From JBFXDW01 sp050180745 (GTDB taxonomy: Bacteria > Pseudomonadota > Alphaproteobacteria > UBA9219): a stretch of 16,357 nucleotides of DNA. Below are positions 6,037 to 12,773 of the stretch, one piece after another. The notes under the pieces were generated by a model that made no database searches, was not told the origin of the DNA, and saw nothing but the letters and a program-made list of their open reading frames with translations. A program made the translations under genes and the position numbers. The DNA is taken from the NCBI GenBank assembly GCA_050180745.1, contig JBFXDW010000040.1, forward strand, positions 1 to 16,357, read 5' to 3'. Positions within the stretch are counted from its first letter, which is position 1. Each line of letters starts with the position of its first letter.

Positions 6037-6765
6037 ATGCAAGAAGACACCCTGAATCCTGAATCCCGAATCCTGAATCCTAACCTTTCTATTCCCGACT
6101 ATTTGGAAAAAACCTATTGGTGGGCGTATGTTCGTCCGTGGGCGGTGCGCTTGTTTGAGCGCGACTGGCTTATTAATCTGATCCTTTGGGGATGGTATGA
6201 GCCTCTACGCGACCGTGTGCTCGCTGCGATGGGCGATCAAATCTCTGGTAAAACCTTAAAAATATCCTGCTGCTATGGTGCGTTGGAGCCCATGCTGGCG
6301 CAGCGTGTGCACGCAGGGCAGGGGCGATTGGATATCATTGATGTTGCTCCTGAACAGCTTAAAAATGCGCGCCGTAAAATCCCAGAAGGGTTAGAAGGCA
6401 GCGTTGTCAATCTTTATCACCGCGATGCATGCGATCTAGGCTTTGCGGATAACAGTTATGATCGTGCTTTGATCTTTTTCCTGCCGCATGAGCAACCCGA
6501 AGGCATCCGTCGCCAGACTTTTGCAGAGGCCTTTCGCGTTGTACGAAAAGGGGGAGAGATTTATGTCGCCGAGTTTAATCGGTGCGCATGGTGGCACCCG
6601 TTGAAATATATCTGGCATACAGCGCTTTATGTGTTAGAGCCTTATGCGCCGCCGCTTTGGAAGAAAGAGCTGTCCACATGGATGCCTGACGAGGGGCGAG
6701 GCTGTCGAATTGAGAAAACTTCGTTGTTCGGGGGATTCTATCAAATCGTGAAAATTACGCTATGA
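6037..6765 (+). CDS. rquA: RquA-like rhodoquinone biosynthesis protein (class I SAM-dependent fold)
   Basis: This 242-aa protein resembles RquA, which converts ubiquinone to rhodoquinone using SAM as amino donor, an atypical reaction for a methyltransferase fold. The match rests on IPDYLEKTYWWAYVRPWAVRLFERDWLINLILWG (residues about 19-52), the remodelled SAM motif CCYGALEPMLAQR, the next strand LDIIDVAPEQL, FFLPHEQPEGIRRQT, RVVRKGGEIYVAEF and the C-terminal FGGFYQIVKI. UbiE-type motif I (DxGxGTG) is absent, as in RquA. AGGGAG at 6025-6030 with a 6-base spacer fixes the ATG. Codons 6-15 are heptamer array B, so the N-terminal LNPESRILNP is repeat-derived. The stop overlaps the next start (ATGA). 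The alternative is a generic methyltransferase. Confidence 0.78.
   Translation: MQEDTLNPESRILNPNLSIPDYLEKTYWWAYVRPWAVRLFERDWLINLILWGWYEPLRDRVLAAMGDQISGKTLKISCCYGALEPMLAQRVHAGQGRLDIIDVAPEQLKNARRKIPEGLEGSVVNLYHRDACDLGFADNSYDRALIFFLPHEQPEGIRRQTFAEAFRVVRKGGEIYVAEFNRCAWWHPLKYIWHTALYVLEPYAPPLWKKELSTWMPDEGRGCRIEKTSLFGGFYQIVKITL
6053..6080 (-). repeat. Heptamer array B, four units inside the rquA 5' coding region
   Basis: Four units read on the minus strand as GGATTCA, GGATTCG, GGATTCA, GGATTCA, then GGG. Every unit contains a GANTC site. Three units equal seven codons, so the array stays open in frame and encodes part of the rquA N-terminus. It is inverted relative to arrays A and C. Confidence 0.85.
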
Positions 6766-7613
6766 CACATAAAGAGCTTGATCCTCGAACGCATGCGTTT
6801 CGGCCTGATCTTGCTGATCTGGCATTGAAGGCTTTTATTTCAGCACCTACTTATGTAGAGGCTTCTATTCATCAATGTGTAACGGGGGTTGCGCCCCTTT
6901 TGGTTGCGCCTACAGATGATGCGCCGCGCCTAAGCGAAATCCGTTATGGCGAGTTTGTTGATCATTTTGAGTCTCGGGAAGATGGTTTCGCGTGGGTGCA
7001 AAATCGCAATGATCGTACTGTTGGTTACATATGGGAAGAGGGTGCGCTAAATGAGTCCATCAGCGCGTTGATGAACCGTGTGACGGCGTTGCATACCTTT
7101 ATCTATGAAGAGCCTGATGTGCGTTCTGGTGTGTGGGACCGATTGACGCTTGGTTCTTATGTGTCACTCAATGGGGATGCGGGCGATTTTTATCCTTTGG
7201 CCGCAGGCGGGTTTGTCTTTAAAAAGCATGTTGCGCCTACGGATGAGGCTCAGACACGCGACTATGTTTTTACCGCAGGACAGCTTCTCAACGCGCCTTA
7301 TTTGCATGGGGGGCGTACGCCTCTTGGCGTTGATGCCGCTGGATTGGTTCAACTAGCGCTTGATATGGCAGGCGTGGATTCCCCCCGTTTTGTCGATCAG
7401 CAGATGGATCTTTTTGGGCATCCCTTGCCTTGTCACTGGCGCGATATTACGTGGAAGCGCGGCGATATACTCTTCTTTGAGGATCACGTAGGGCTGATGA
7501 CAAGCGGCGAGTATATTATTTCCGCAGACATGAACATGATGCAGGTGATTGTTGAGCCGTTAGAGGAGTTGGTCCGACGTCGGGGCTCCATTATTGCGGC
7601 GGGGAGACCGTAG
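6762..7613 (+). CDS. NlpC/P60 (C40)-family protein with SH3-like N-terminus, catalytic Cys replaced
   Basis: This 283-aa protein has the layout of gamma-D-glutamyl-meso-diaminopimelate peptidases: bacterial SH3-like segments (about 30-150) and a C-terminal NlpC/P60 domain (165-270). The landmarks are LLNAPYLHGGRTPLGVDAAGL, DITWKRGDILFFEDHVGLM and VIVEPL. The nucleophile motif DCSGL reads DAAGL, with A192 (codon GCC) in place of Cys. The first catalytic His is kept (H242 in DHVGL), but the third polar residue, normally in an HA(N) motif, is S254 (IISAD). Peptidase activity is therefore unlikely, and a peptidoglycan-binding or regulatory role is inferred. The start overlaps the rquA stop as ATGA, indicating translational coupling. 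The 3' end overlaps the convergent hydrolase gene by 23 bp. Confidence 0.82.
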   Translation: MTHKELDPRTHAFRPDLADLALKAFISAPTYVEASIHQCVTGVAPLLVAPTDDAPRLSEIRYGEFVDHFESREDGFAWVQNRNDRTVGYIWEEGALNESISALMNRVTALHTFIYEEPDVRSGVWDRLTLGSYVSLNGDAGDFYPLAAGGFVFKKHVAPTDEAQTRDYVFTAGQLLNAPYLHGGRTPLGVDAAGLVQLALDMAGVDSPRFVDQQMDLFGHPLPCHWRDITWKRGDILFFEDHVGLMTSGEYIISADMNMMQVIVEPLEELVRRRGSIIAAGRP

Positions 7614-8439
7614 CGGAGAGCTCCGCCTCCTGCGGCTGTTCAGGAGTCTTGATTTGTTGTATCCAATCCAACCCGACAACAGCGAAATCATTAAACAAAT
7701 CACTATGGCCGAAGCCAGGAAATGATTTGAATCGTTTGGGCTCGTTTGCCAACGCAAAGAGTTTTTTGCCTTGAGAGGGAGGGACAACCGTATCTTTTGT
7801 TCCATTGGCAACCAAGAGGGGCATATGAAGCGCTGGTATCTTTTTGTCATTATCAAAACGATCCAGCAGCAAATAATGGGCAGGCACAAAAGGAAAGCGC
7901 AGTTGAGCCATTTCCTCAAGCGATGAAAAAGGTGCTAAAAGCATAAGGCCCGCGACTTCATATTCCATCGCCATTTGCGTTGCGACTCCTGACCCTAAGG
8001 AATGGCCAAAAAGAATGATATCCTTTGCCGCGACACCAGATGCGATTAGCTTATTCATATATGCCCGCGCATCAGCGTAGAGCCCTTCCTCTGAGGGCTC
8101 TCCAGGAAGGCCGCTATAGCCCCGATATTCAACTAGCAAGAAACCATATTCAGCGGCGATATAGGGTTTGGCGACAGTGTGTGCCGTTATCAGGCTATCT
8201 TTGTTTCCATGAAAAAAAACAATCGTGGTTTTTTTGTCTTTTGCTGGCGCATACCAGCCTTTCAAAGAAAAGACGTCTTCCGTTGTTACGCCTATTTCTT
8301 GAAAGGTGGACTGAAGATGTGCTTGCTTCAAGGACACGTATTCGTGTTTAGGAAAATAGATAAGATCTTTCTGGAGGAAAAAAACAGCAATCAGAGAAGA
8401 AATATAAAGGAAAATAAATGCAAAGAGTATTTTCTTCAT
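7591..8439 (-). CDS. Membrane-anchored alpha/beta hydrolase
   Basis: This protein of about 282 aa belongs to the ABHD13/17-like serine hydrolases. An N-terminal hydrophobic segment (residues 3-22) is a signal anchor. The oxyanion region FFHGN is at 75-79, the nucleophile S147 is in GHSLGSG, and D216 (NGTKDTVVPP) and H245 (GFGHSDL) complete the triad. The substrate is unknown; relatives are esterases or depalmitoylases. I chose the ATG at 8439, which has GAGA about 6 bases upstream. A GTG four codons earlier (8451) is possible but has no ribosome-binding site. The gene lies 68 bp downstream of rlmE on the same strand and may share its transcript. The Pro-rich tail (PEQPQEAELSATVSPPQ) contains the 23-bp overlap with the NlpC/P60 gene. 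Confidence 0.85.
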   Translation of the reverse strand: MKKILFAFIFLYISSLIAVFFLQKDLIYFPKHEYVSLKQAHLQSTFQEIGVTTEDVFSLKGWYAPAKDKKTTIVFFHGNKDSLITAHTVAKPYIAAEYGFLLVEYRGYSGLPGEPSEEGLYADARAYMNKLIASGVAAKDIILFGHSLGSGVATQMAMEYEVAGLMLLAPFSSLEEMAQLRFPFVPAHYLLLDRFDNDKKIPALHMPLLVANGTKDTVVPPSQGKKLFALANEPKRFKSFPGFGHSDLFNDFAVVGLDWIQQIKTPEQPQEAELSATVSPPQ

Positions 8440-8507
8440 GATGATTCTCACAATGGTGTCAACGGTCTTCGTTCTAGTTATTTGTATATATGAGGTAGAG
8501 TTGGGCG

Positions 8508-9218
8508 TTACCCTTTGAACCCTAACGCTACAATATAACTTTCAGAAGAATCAGCACGGCTGGCTTTGGGTTTGGCATGTTTAACCGTTTTAAAGTTTTG
8601 TTTCAGGATATCAAGCAAGTCTTTTTCAGCACCACCCTGAAAGAGCTTGCAGACAAAACCGCCATTCGGGGCGAGGACTTCTAGGGCAAAATAAGCTGCG
8701 TGCTCGGCCAGATTCATGATGCGGATTTTGTCCGTTTTAGTATGCCCTGTTGTTGACGGAGCCATATCGCTGATAACCAAATTGGCTTGACCAGAGAGCA
8801 TCTCTTTCAAAACATCCGGTGCGTTATCGGCCAAGAAATCCATTTTGACAATTTGCGCACCTTCTATGGCATCCATCTCTAGTAAGTCGATAGCGACTAG
8901 CTTGCCGTTTTTTCCGCTCTTCTTGGCAACGACTTGAGACCAGCCGCCAGGTGCGGCACCAAGGTCAATGACGCGCATATTCGGGTGGAGGAGGTTGAAT
9001 TTCTCATCAAGCTGAATAAGCTTGAATGCAGCGCGTGAGCGCCAGCCTTGCTCTTTGGCGGCGGCAACATAAGGGTCGTTGAGCTGTCTTTGTAGCCAGC
9101 GTGTTGAGGATAGCCTACGCCCCAGTGCGGTCTTGACGCGCACCGCTTTGCGGCGTTGGGACTCAATGTCTTCTGCGCTCGGTGTTTTTTTGTCGGTTTT
9201 GTCGGTTTTCTTTTTCAT
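8508..9218 (-). CDS. rlmE: RlmE (FtsJ/RrmJ), 23S rRNA 2'-O-ribose methyltransferase
   Basis: This 236-aa cytosolic enzyme methylates the 2'-OH of U2552 (E. coli numbering) in the 23S A-loop late in 50S assembly. The K-D-K-E catalytic set is visible as K66 (SRAAFKL), D151 (ISDMAPSTTGH), K191 (FVCKLFQGG) and E226 (SSESYIVALGF). The SAM site is VIDLGAAPGGWSQ at 83-95. A Lys/Arg-rich ~40-residue N-terminal extension is common in alphaproteobacterial members. No good Shine-Dalgarno precedes the ATG. It is divergent from the glycine-zipper lipoprotein across a 64-bp promoter region. Confidence 0.96.
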   Translation of the reverse strand: MKKKTDKTDKKTPSAEDIESQRRKAVRVKTALGRRLSSTRWLQRQLNDPYVAAAKEQGWRSRAAFKLIQLDEKFNLLHPNMRVIDLGAAPGGWSQVVAKKSGKNGKLVAIDLLEMDAIEGAQIVKMDFLADNAPDVLKEMLSGQANLVISDMAPSTTGHTKTDKIRIMNLAEHAAYFALEVLAPNGGFVCKLFQGGAEKDLLDILKQNFKTVKHAKPKASRADSSESYIVALGFKG

Positions 9219-9282
9219 GGAAGGCAGGATATAGTAAAAATCCCTTGCACTCTAATCTTTTCGTAGAGAAAGGCCTCGTGTG

Positions 9283-9651
9283 ATGCATAAATCTCTTGTT
9301 CTTGGTGCTTTTTTGCTTCTTGCGGCTTGTAGCTCAGCCTATGAGCCTGTTGTGGATCGCCATGGGGTCGATGAAGAATTCTATCAACAGGACTTAGCTG
9401 CTTGCCGGGCCATAGCCGATCAGGTTAATCCCTTGGAAGATAGTGCGGATGATACTTTCTGGGGAGCTGGTCTTGGTGCTCTGACCGGCGCGGCTATTGG
9501 CGCAGTGACGGGGAGCGTTGGTACGGGTGCGGCTATAGGCGCTGTGACTGGTGGGGTTGGCGGAACCACAAAGGGTGTCTCAGAGGTGCGGGCTCGTCGT
9601 CGAAAGATCATTGATAATTGTTTGACCAATCGTGGGTATGATATTTTGTAG
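9283..9651 (+). CDS. Glycine-zipper lipoprotein
   Basis: This small outer-membrane-type lipoprotein has a signal ending in the lipobox LLAAC (Cys about residue 16). An Asp/Glu-rich stretch with a conserved-looking ACRAIADQ follows. Residues about 60-100 are a glycine zipper (GAGLGALTGAAIGAVTG repeated with SVGTGAAIGAVTGG), then a basic linker and the terminal NCLTNRGYDIL typical of this family. Two cysteines (ACRA, NCL) could pair. Its function is envelope-related but unspecified; the family resembles 17-kDa surface antigens. AGAAAGG at 9266-9272 supports either the ATG at 9283 or the GTG one codon earlier. It ends 4 bp from the convergent higA2 gene with no room for a terminator. Confidence 0.85.
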   Translation: MHKSLVLGAFLLLAACSSAYEPVVDRHGVDEEFYQQDLAACRAIADQVNPLEDSADDTFWGAGLGALTGAAIGAVTGSVGTGAAIGAVTGGVGGTTKGVSEVRARRRKIIDNCLTNRGYDIL

Positions 9652-9655
9652 GCTC

Positions 9656-9970
9656 TTAGGAGGTATAGGAGTCGGACCCCATCATAACATAAGGTACAAT
9701 TTGCTCGATCTGGGGGGCAATTTTCCTCTTCGTTTCTAGGGTATCATAACTGTTTTGAAGGCGCAGGAAATAGCCCTCTGATAAGCTAAAAAGCTTGCAT
9801 AGACGCAAATCTGTGTCTGCTGTGATGCTCCGTGTCCCCTTAACAATGGCGTGAATCCGGTTTGCTGGGACGGCGATCATTTGGCTTAGTCTGTTTTGAC
9901 TAATACCTATTTCATCCAAGAATTCGTATTTAAGAATCTCTCCTGGATGAGGGTTGTGCAGCTTTGTCAT
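9656..9970 (-). CDS. higA: HigA-family antitoxin, XRE-type helix-turn-helix (module 2)
   Basis: This 104-aa antitoxin and autorepressor begins with NPHPGEILKYEFLDEIGIS, the canonical HigA opening, followed by the HTH (NRLSQMIAVPANRIHAIVKGTRSIT, about 25-50) and FLRLQNSYDTLE. GGGAG upstream supports the start. It lies 21 bp downstream of higB2. Its similarity to the module 1 antitoxin is limited mostly to family motifs, so cross-neutralisation is uncertain. The tail (PYVMMGSDSYTS) ends next to the convergent glycine-zipper gene. Confidence 0.9.
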   Translation of the reverse strand: MTKLHNPHPGEILKYEFLDEIGISQNRLSQMIAVPANRIHAIVKGTRSITADTDLRLCKLFSLSEGYFLRLQNSYDTLETKRKIAPQIEQIVPYVMMGSDSYTS

Positions 9971-9991
9971 TGTGTATTACTCCCGTTTTTT

Positions 9992-10273
9992 CTAGTGGTA
10001 GTCTATAATTTTTACGTCAAAAATCTCACCATGATGCCACCTGAAGCATAAACGCCACTGATTATTAACACGTATGCTCATCCATCCTTTTTTGTCGCCT
10101 CGTAATTGTTCAAGATGATTGCTTGGCGGAACTCGCAGGTCATCAAGTGTTCGCGAGGCATCAAGTTGCCGTAATTTTCTTAGCGCTCGATCTTGAATAG
10201 AAGGAGGGAACTTGCGAGACAAAACCCCATTCCATATCTTCTCAGTTTCGCGACAGGAAAAATTTTGAATCAT
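9992..10273 (-). CDS. higB: HigB-family toxin, RelE/ParE fold (module 2)
   Basis: This 93-aa predicted ribosome-dependent mRNA endonuclease has the landmarks ETEKIWNGVLSRKFPP, LRKLRQLDASRTLDDLRVPPSNHLEQLRGD, the strand MSIRVNNQWRLCFRW and the terminal IIDYH. Length and ends match module 1 exactly (93 aa, DYH then TAG). The conserved basic and aromatic residues toward the C-terminus (R in SIRVN, WR in NQWRL, terminal H) are present, so the toxin appears intact. No clear ribosome-binding site precedes the ATG. Palindromes that may be its operator lie about 40-60 bp upstream. Confidence 0.9.
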   Translation of the reverse strand: MIQNFSCRETEKIWNGVLSRKFPPSIQDRALRKLRQLDASRTLDDLRVPPSNHLEQLRGDKKGWMSIRVNNQWRLCFRWHHGEIFDVKIIDYH

Positions 10274-10311
10274 CGAAGATCGTTTTTAATGCTAAAGAAT
10301 TGGTCGTATTC

Positions 10312-10335
10312 TATCACTATACGTGATACGTATCA
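10312..10335. promoter_or_regulatory. Overlapping palindromes, probable operator of higBA module 2
   Basis: TATCAC (10312-10317) pairs with GTGATA (10323-10328), and TGATACGTATCA (10324-10335) is a perfect 12-bp palindrome overlapping it. They lie 39 bp and more upstream of the higB2 start, between the gene and the terminator at 10355. The sequence differs from the module 1 operator, consistent with separate autoregulation. Confidence 0.55.
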
Positions 10336-10354
10336 AGTAAAAATAGAAAACAAA

Positions 10355-10379
10355 AAAAGCCCCTGTGAAAGGGGCTTTT
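10355..10379 (-). terminator. Rho-independent terminator of the PfpI-like gene
   Basis: A 9-bp stem, AAAAGCCCC (10355-10363) with GGGGCTTTT (10371-10379), encloses a 7-base loop. On the minus strand it is followed by a continuing U-run (10352-10358). It lies 24 bp after the stop of the gene at 10403 and separates it from higBA module 2. Confidence 0.85.
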
Positions 10380-10402
10380 AATTGAGGGCATACCCTTACA
10401 CT

Positions 10403-10966
10403 TTACGCCGCTTGCTGATCTTGGATTTCAGCGCGCTGGAAAAAATTTGTCAGCCTCTCAGTCCAGGCTTCAATGTTTTCGCCTGTAGAAGTCAAGACTG
10501 TCTCGTCCTGATGGAGGGGGGCGTCCAAAAGTTCTATATTGCTTGCCTTCAGCTCTTCTTTGCAGGATTCTGGAGCTGCAACAGAAAGGCCTGCACTTTT
10601 AGGAGATAGGGCTAAAAGTTTTACGCCCTCGCCGATTGCGGCGACAGGTTTCTTGGCTTCAAGGAAATGGTTGATGATCCGGCGTGTATGAGGGTTGGTC
10701 TTTAGTTTCTCAACGCCAGCTGTGCCACCGGCCAAGATCAAATACTCGTAATCAGATCCCATGGCTGTGCCAATTTGTTGATCGACAGGGAAGTGATGTC
10801 CCCAATTATTGTCGCGCCAGCTATTTACGAGGCCTTGCTCGGGAGCGATGATGTCATGAGGTCGTTTGTCTTGAGTAAGCATCCGCTGAACAGCGGTAAT
10901 TTGGGGTTCGTTAAATCCGTTCGCGATCAAAATCGCAATGCGAGCATCTTCATGCGGCATAGTCAT
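10403..10966 (-). CDS. DJ-1/PfpI-family protein lacking the nucleophile Cys
   Basis: This 187-aa protein has the flavodoxin-like DJ-1/PfpI fold: RIAILIANGFNEPQITAVQ, then HDIIAPEQGLVNSW, YEYLILAGGTAGVEKLK, KPVAAIGEGVKLLALSP and VLTSTGEN. The nucleophile elbow, normally A-I-C-H-G, reads AIGEG at 110-114, so the catalytic Cys is Gly112 and the adjacent His is Glu113. The conserved Glu near residue 19 (F-E-E in relatives) is displaced (FNE). Protease, glyoxalase or deglycase activity is therefore unlikely, and a structural or sensing role is inferred. I chose the ATG at 10966: AAGGAG sits five bases upstream, whereas the GTG at 10972 would be too close to it. A strong terminator follows the gene. 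Confidence 0.82.
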   Translation of the reverse strand: MTMPHEDARIAILIANGFNEPQITAVQRMLTQDKRPHDIIAPEQGLVNSWRDNNWGHHFPVDQQIGTAMGSDYEYLILAGGTAGVEKLKTNPHTRRIINHFLEAKKPVAAIGEGVKLLALSPKSAGLSVAAPESCKEELKASNIELLDAPLHQDETVLTSTGENIEAWTERLTNFFQRAEIQDQQAA

Positions 10967-11247
10967 AAACACTCCTTACTTAATCTAATTTTAACGGGAA
11001 CCATTCGCGGGAGCACTGCGCTGCTGCGAGGAGAGAGTTTTCTTTGTTCCCTATTTCGATGATCGGCGGAGTATGCCATAAAATTACCTTTTCTGGAAAG
11101 GAACTTTTTAGTTTCTTGGCTGAAAATGCTGTTTTTTCCGTGTATTAGGCCTTTCTTTAGAGGGGCGGAGGCGTAAGGGATTGTTTTTTTTCTCTAAAAT
11201 CACCTTGTTAAGGCGCTATTAGCATTATTTGTGTTAAGATTTTAGCC

Positions 11248-12489
11248 ATGCGCATGTGGGAATTTGACGATAGTCGGGCTGTGCCGACAAATTTGGTGCT
11301 CGAACAGGATTTTATCCTGCGAATTCGACGGCTTCAGCGTCAGGGTGCGCCTTATATTATTCTAAACATCTTACTCTCTGATATTCCTGATGATTATAAT
11401 GGGAGGGGTAAAATCGACGAGGCTCAGCGTCGTTTGTCAGCTTGGACGAATGTTGAGGGCGGCGATTTTGCACCTATGACCGTGGGGGATGTCTTTCTTG
11501 TTTGGCCAGAGACCGACAAAAGGTCGGCGCAGGAGTATGCTGAAGGTGCTCTTTCTATCATTTTGACGGAGGGCGGATTTCAGGATGGCGACATAGATGA
11601 CTATGTTGAGATTTATCACCTTCCTAAAGATTATGGAAACTTACGTGAGAGGGCAACGACTTATGTTGAAATGTCCAAACACGCTATGGTGCATGATGAC
11701 CGCAACAGCGCGTCCAATCTTCTGAAGAGCGATTCAGCGCGTGGAGCTCTTACCGCGTGGAGCGTTAATCAGTTTGAGCGTTTAGCGCAAGAAATTGATC
11801 TTCGTCCCTATTTGCGCACGCAAGGTGTTTACGAGCGTATCCATGAGAATGAGTGGCATCCTGCTTTTGAGGAAACCTATATGGGGTTTCAGGATATCAA
11901 GATAGAGCATTGTCCTCATCTTGATCTGCTGCAGCCTCATCATTTGTTTTTAGAGTTGTGCCAGATTTTGGATCGTGCTCTTTTGACGTTTTTGACTCCT
12001 AATTTTGAAACAGACAGTGATCTTGATATCAGCATTAATTTGTCATTACAGAGTGTTCTGGGGCGAGAATTTGCTCGTTTTGCCTACAGAATTCCTCGGG
12101 ATAAGCGGCATAAAGTTTGTTTTGAGGTCCATTGTGGTGATTTGCTTCAGGATTTTACCCAGACTCTAAGTGCTTTTGCGACGCTGCATGCGGAAGGCTT
12201 TAAAATTGCGCTTGATGGCATTCCACCTAATCTTGTCAGCTATATGAATCTGGCAAACTTTAATTTTGACTATTATAAGATCGACGTCGCTCGAACAAAG
12301 GCGATGACGTTGGATGATAAAAAGTTTTTTGAAGCGTTACAGAAGATTCCTCGAGAACGCATTATTTTCTTTCACTGTGATAGTGAACTTGCTTTGGCTG
12401 CAGGGCATGAGTACGGAATTACAAAGTTCCAAGGCTGGCTGATTGATGATCAGATCGTGGGTGTTGATATAGATCCCATGGCTCCTTAG
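11248..12489 (+). CDS. Degenerate GGDEF-EAL tandem protein
   Basis: This 413-aa cytosolic protein appears built from vestigial c-di-GMP domains. Residues about 22-120 look like a GGDEF core whose signature has decayed to TVGDVFLVWPETD (78-90). Residues about 205-405 follow an EAL domain: ISINLSLQSV (261-270) for the NLS motif, CFEVHCGD (291-298) for ELTE, KIALDGIP (319-326) for the DDFG loop, FDYYKID (340-346) and KFQGWLID (393-400). The EAL motif itself, the second Asp of DDF and the AEGVE glutamate are missing. Neither cyclase nor phosphodiesterase activity is expected; ligand binding or protein interaction is inferred. No Shine-Dalgarno is obvious; a second ATG is two codons in. It stands alone, divergent from the PfpI-like gene. 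I see no clear motif in the 281 bp between them. Confidence 0.65.
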   Translation: MRMWEFDDSRAVPTNLVLEQDFILRIRRLQRQGAPYIILNILLSDIPDDYNGRGKIDEAQRRLSAWTNVEGGDFAPMTVGDVFLVWPETDKRSAQEYAEGALSIILTEGGFQDGDIDDYVEIYHLPKDYGNLRERATTYVEMSKHAMVHDDRNSASNLLKSDSARGALTAWSVNQFERLAQEIDLRPYLRTQGVYERIHENEWHPAFEETYMGFQDIKIEHCPHLDLLQPHHLFLELCQILDRALLTFLTPNFETDSDLDISINLSLQSVLGREFARFAYRIPRDKRHKVCFEVHCGDLLQDFTQTLSAFATLHAEGFKIALDGIPPNLVSYMNLANFNFDYYKIDVARTKAMTLDDKKFFEALQKIPRERIIFFHCDSELALAAGHEYGITKFQGWLIDDQIVGVDIDPMAP

Positions 12490-12559
12490 AGCCTATTCAT
12501 AATCTTAGAGTAAAATCCTTACCATCCTTCAATTTTTTGTGACCAGCTACAGCACCAGT

Positions 12560-12700
12560 CGTCATGCCGGACAAGCGAACGCTAGTGAGTGATGATCCGG
12601 CATCCATCTCCTAAAATAGCAATGAAACTTCATAAATGCAGCATAAGGAGATGGATTCCGGCTCACATCTTTCGCTACGCTCAGATGGGCCGGAATGACG
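12560..12700. repeat. Long imperfect inverted-repeat element (MITE-like)
   Basis: The outer arms CGTCATGCCGG (12560-12570) and CCGGAATGACG (12690-12700) match at 10 of 11 positions. The inner arms at 12597-12612 and 12646-12661 match at 15 of 16 around a 33-base centre. The sequence between them is partly complementary, so the whole 141 bp can fold into one long hairpin. The GTCATGCCGG..CCGGAATGAC ends recall dispersed palindromic elements of many alphaproteobacterial genomes. It carries no gene. The rest of the 284-bp gap (12490-12773) shows nothing else I can support. Confidence 0.75.
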
Positions 12701-12773
12701 AGACGGGGAGAAACCGAACGGTATTGGAAGCTCTAAACAGTTTCTTGAATTTTGAAGGGTGGTAAGAGCAAAA

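Noticed and set aside
5857..6042. Minus-strand ORF in the rpmG-rquA gap
   Set aside because: It covers the hairpin repeat, has no ribosome-binding site or recognisable domain, and reads like translated intergenic repeat.
5779..6080. CRISPR-like array
   Set aside because: Units are contiguous 7-mers without spacers, and no cas genes are present.
7613..7626. GCGGAG..CTCCGC hairpin between convergent genes as a terminator
   Set aside because: The stem is short, there is no U-tract on either strand, and it lies inside the hydrolase coding region.
10967..11247. Possible promoter, small RNA or tRNA in the PfpI-EAL divergent region
   Set aside because: No cloverleaf, and no -35/-10 pair at acceptable spacing that I could defend.
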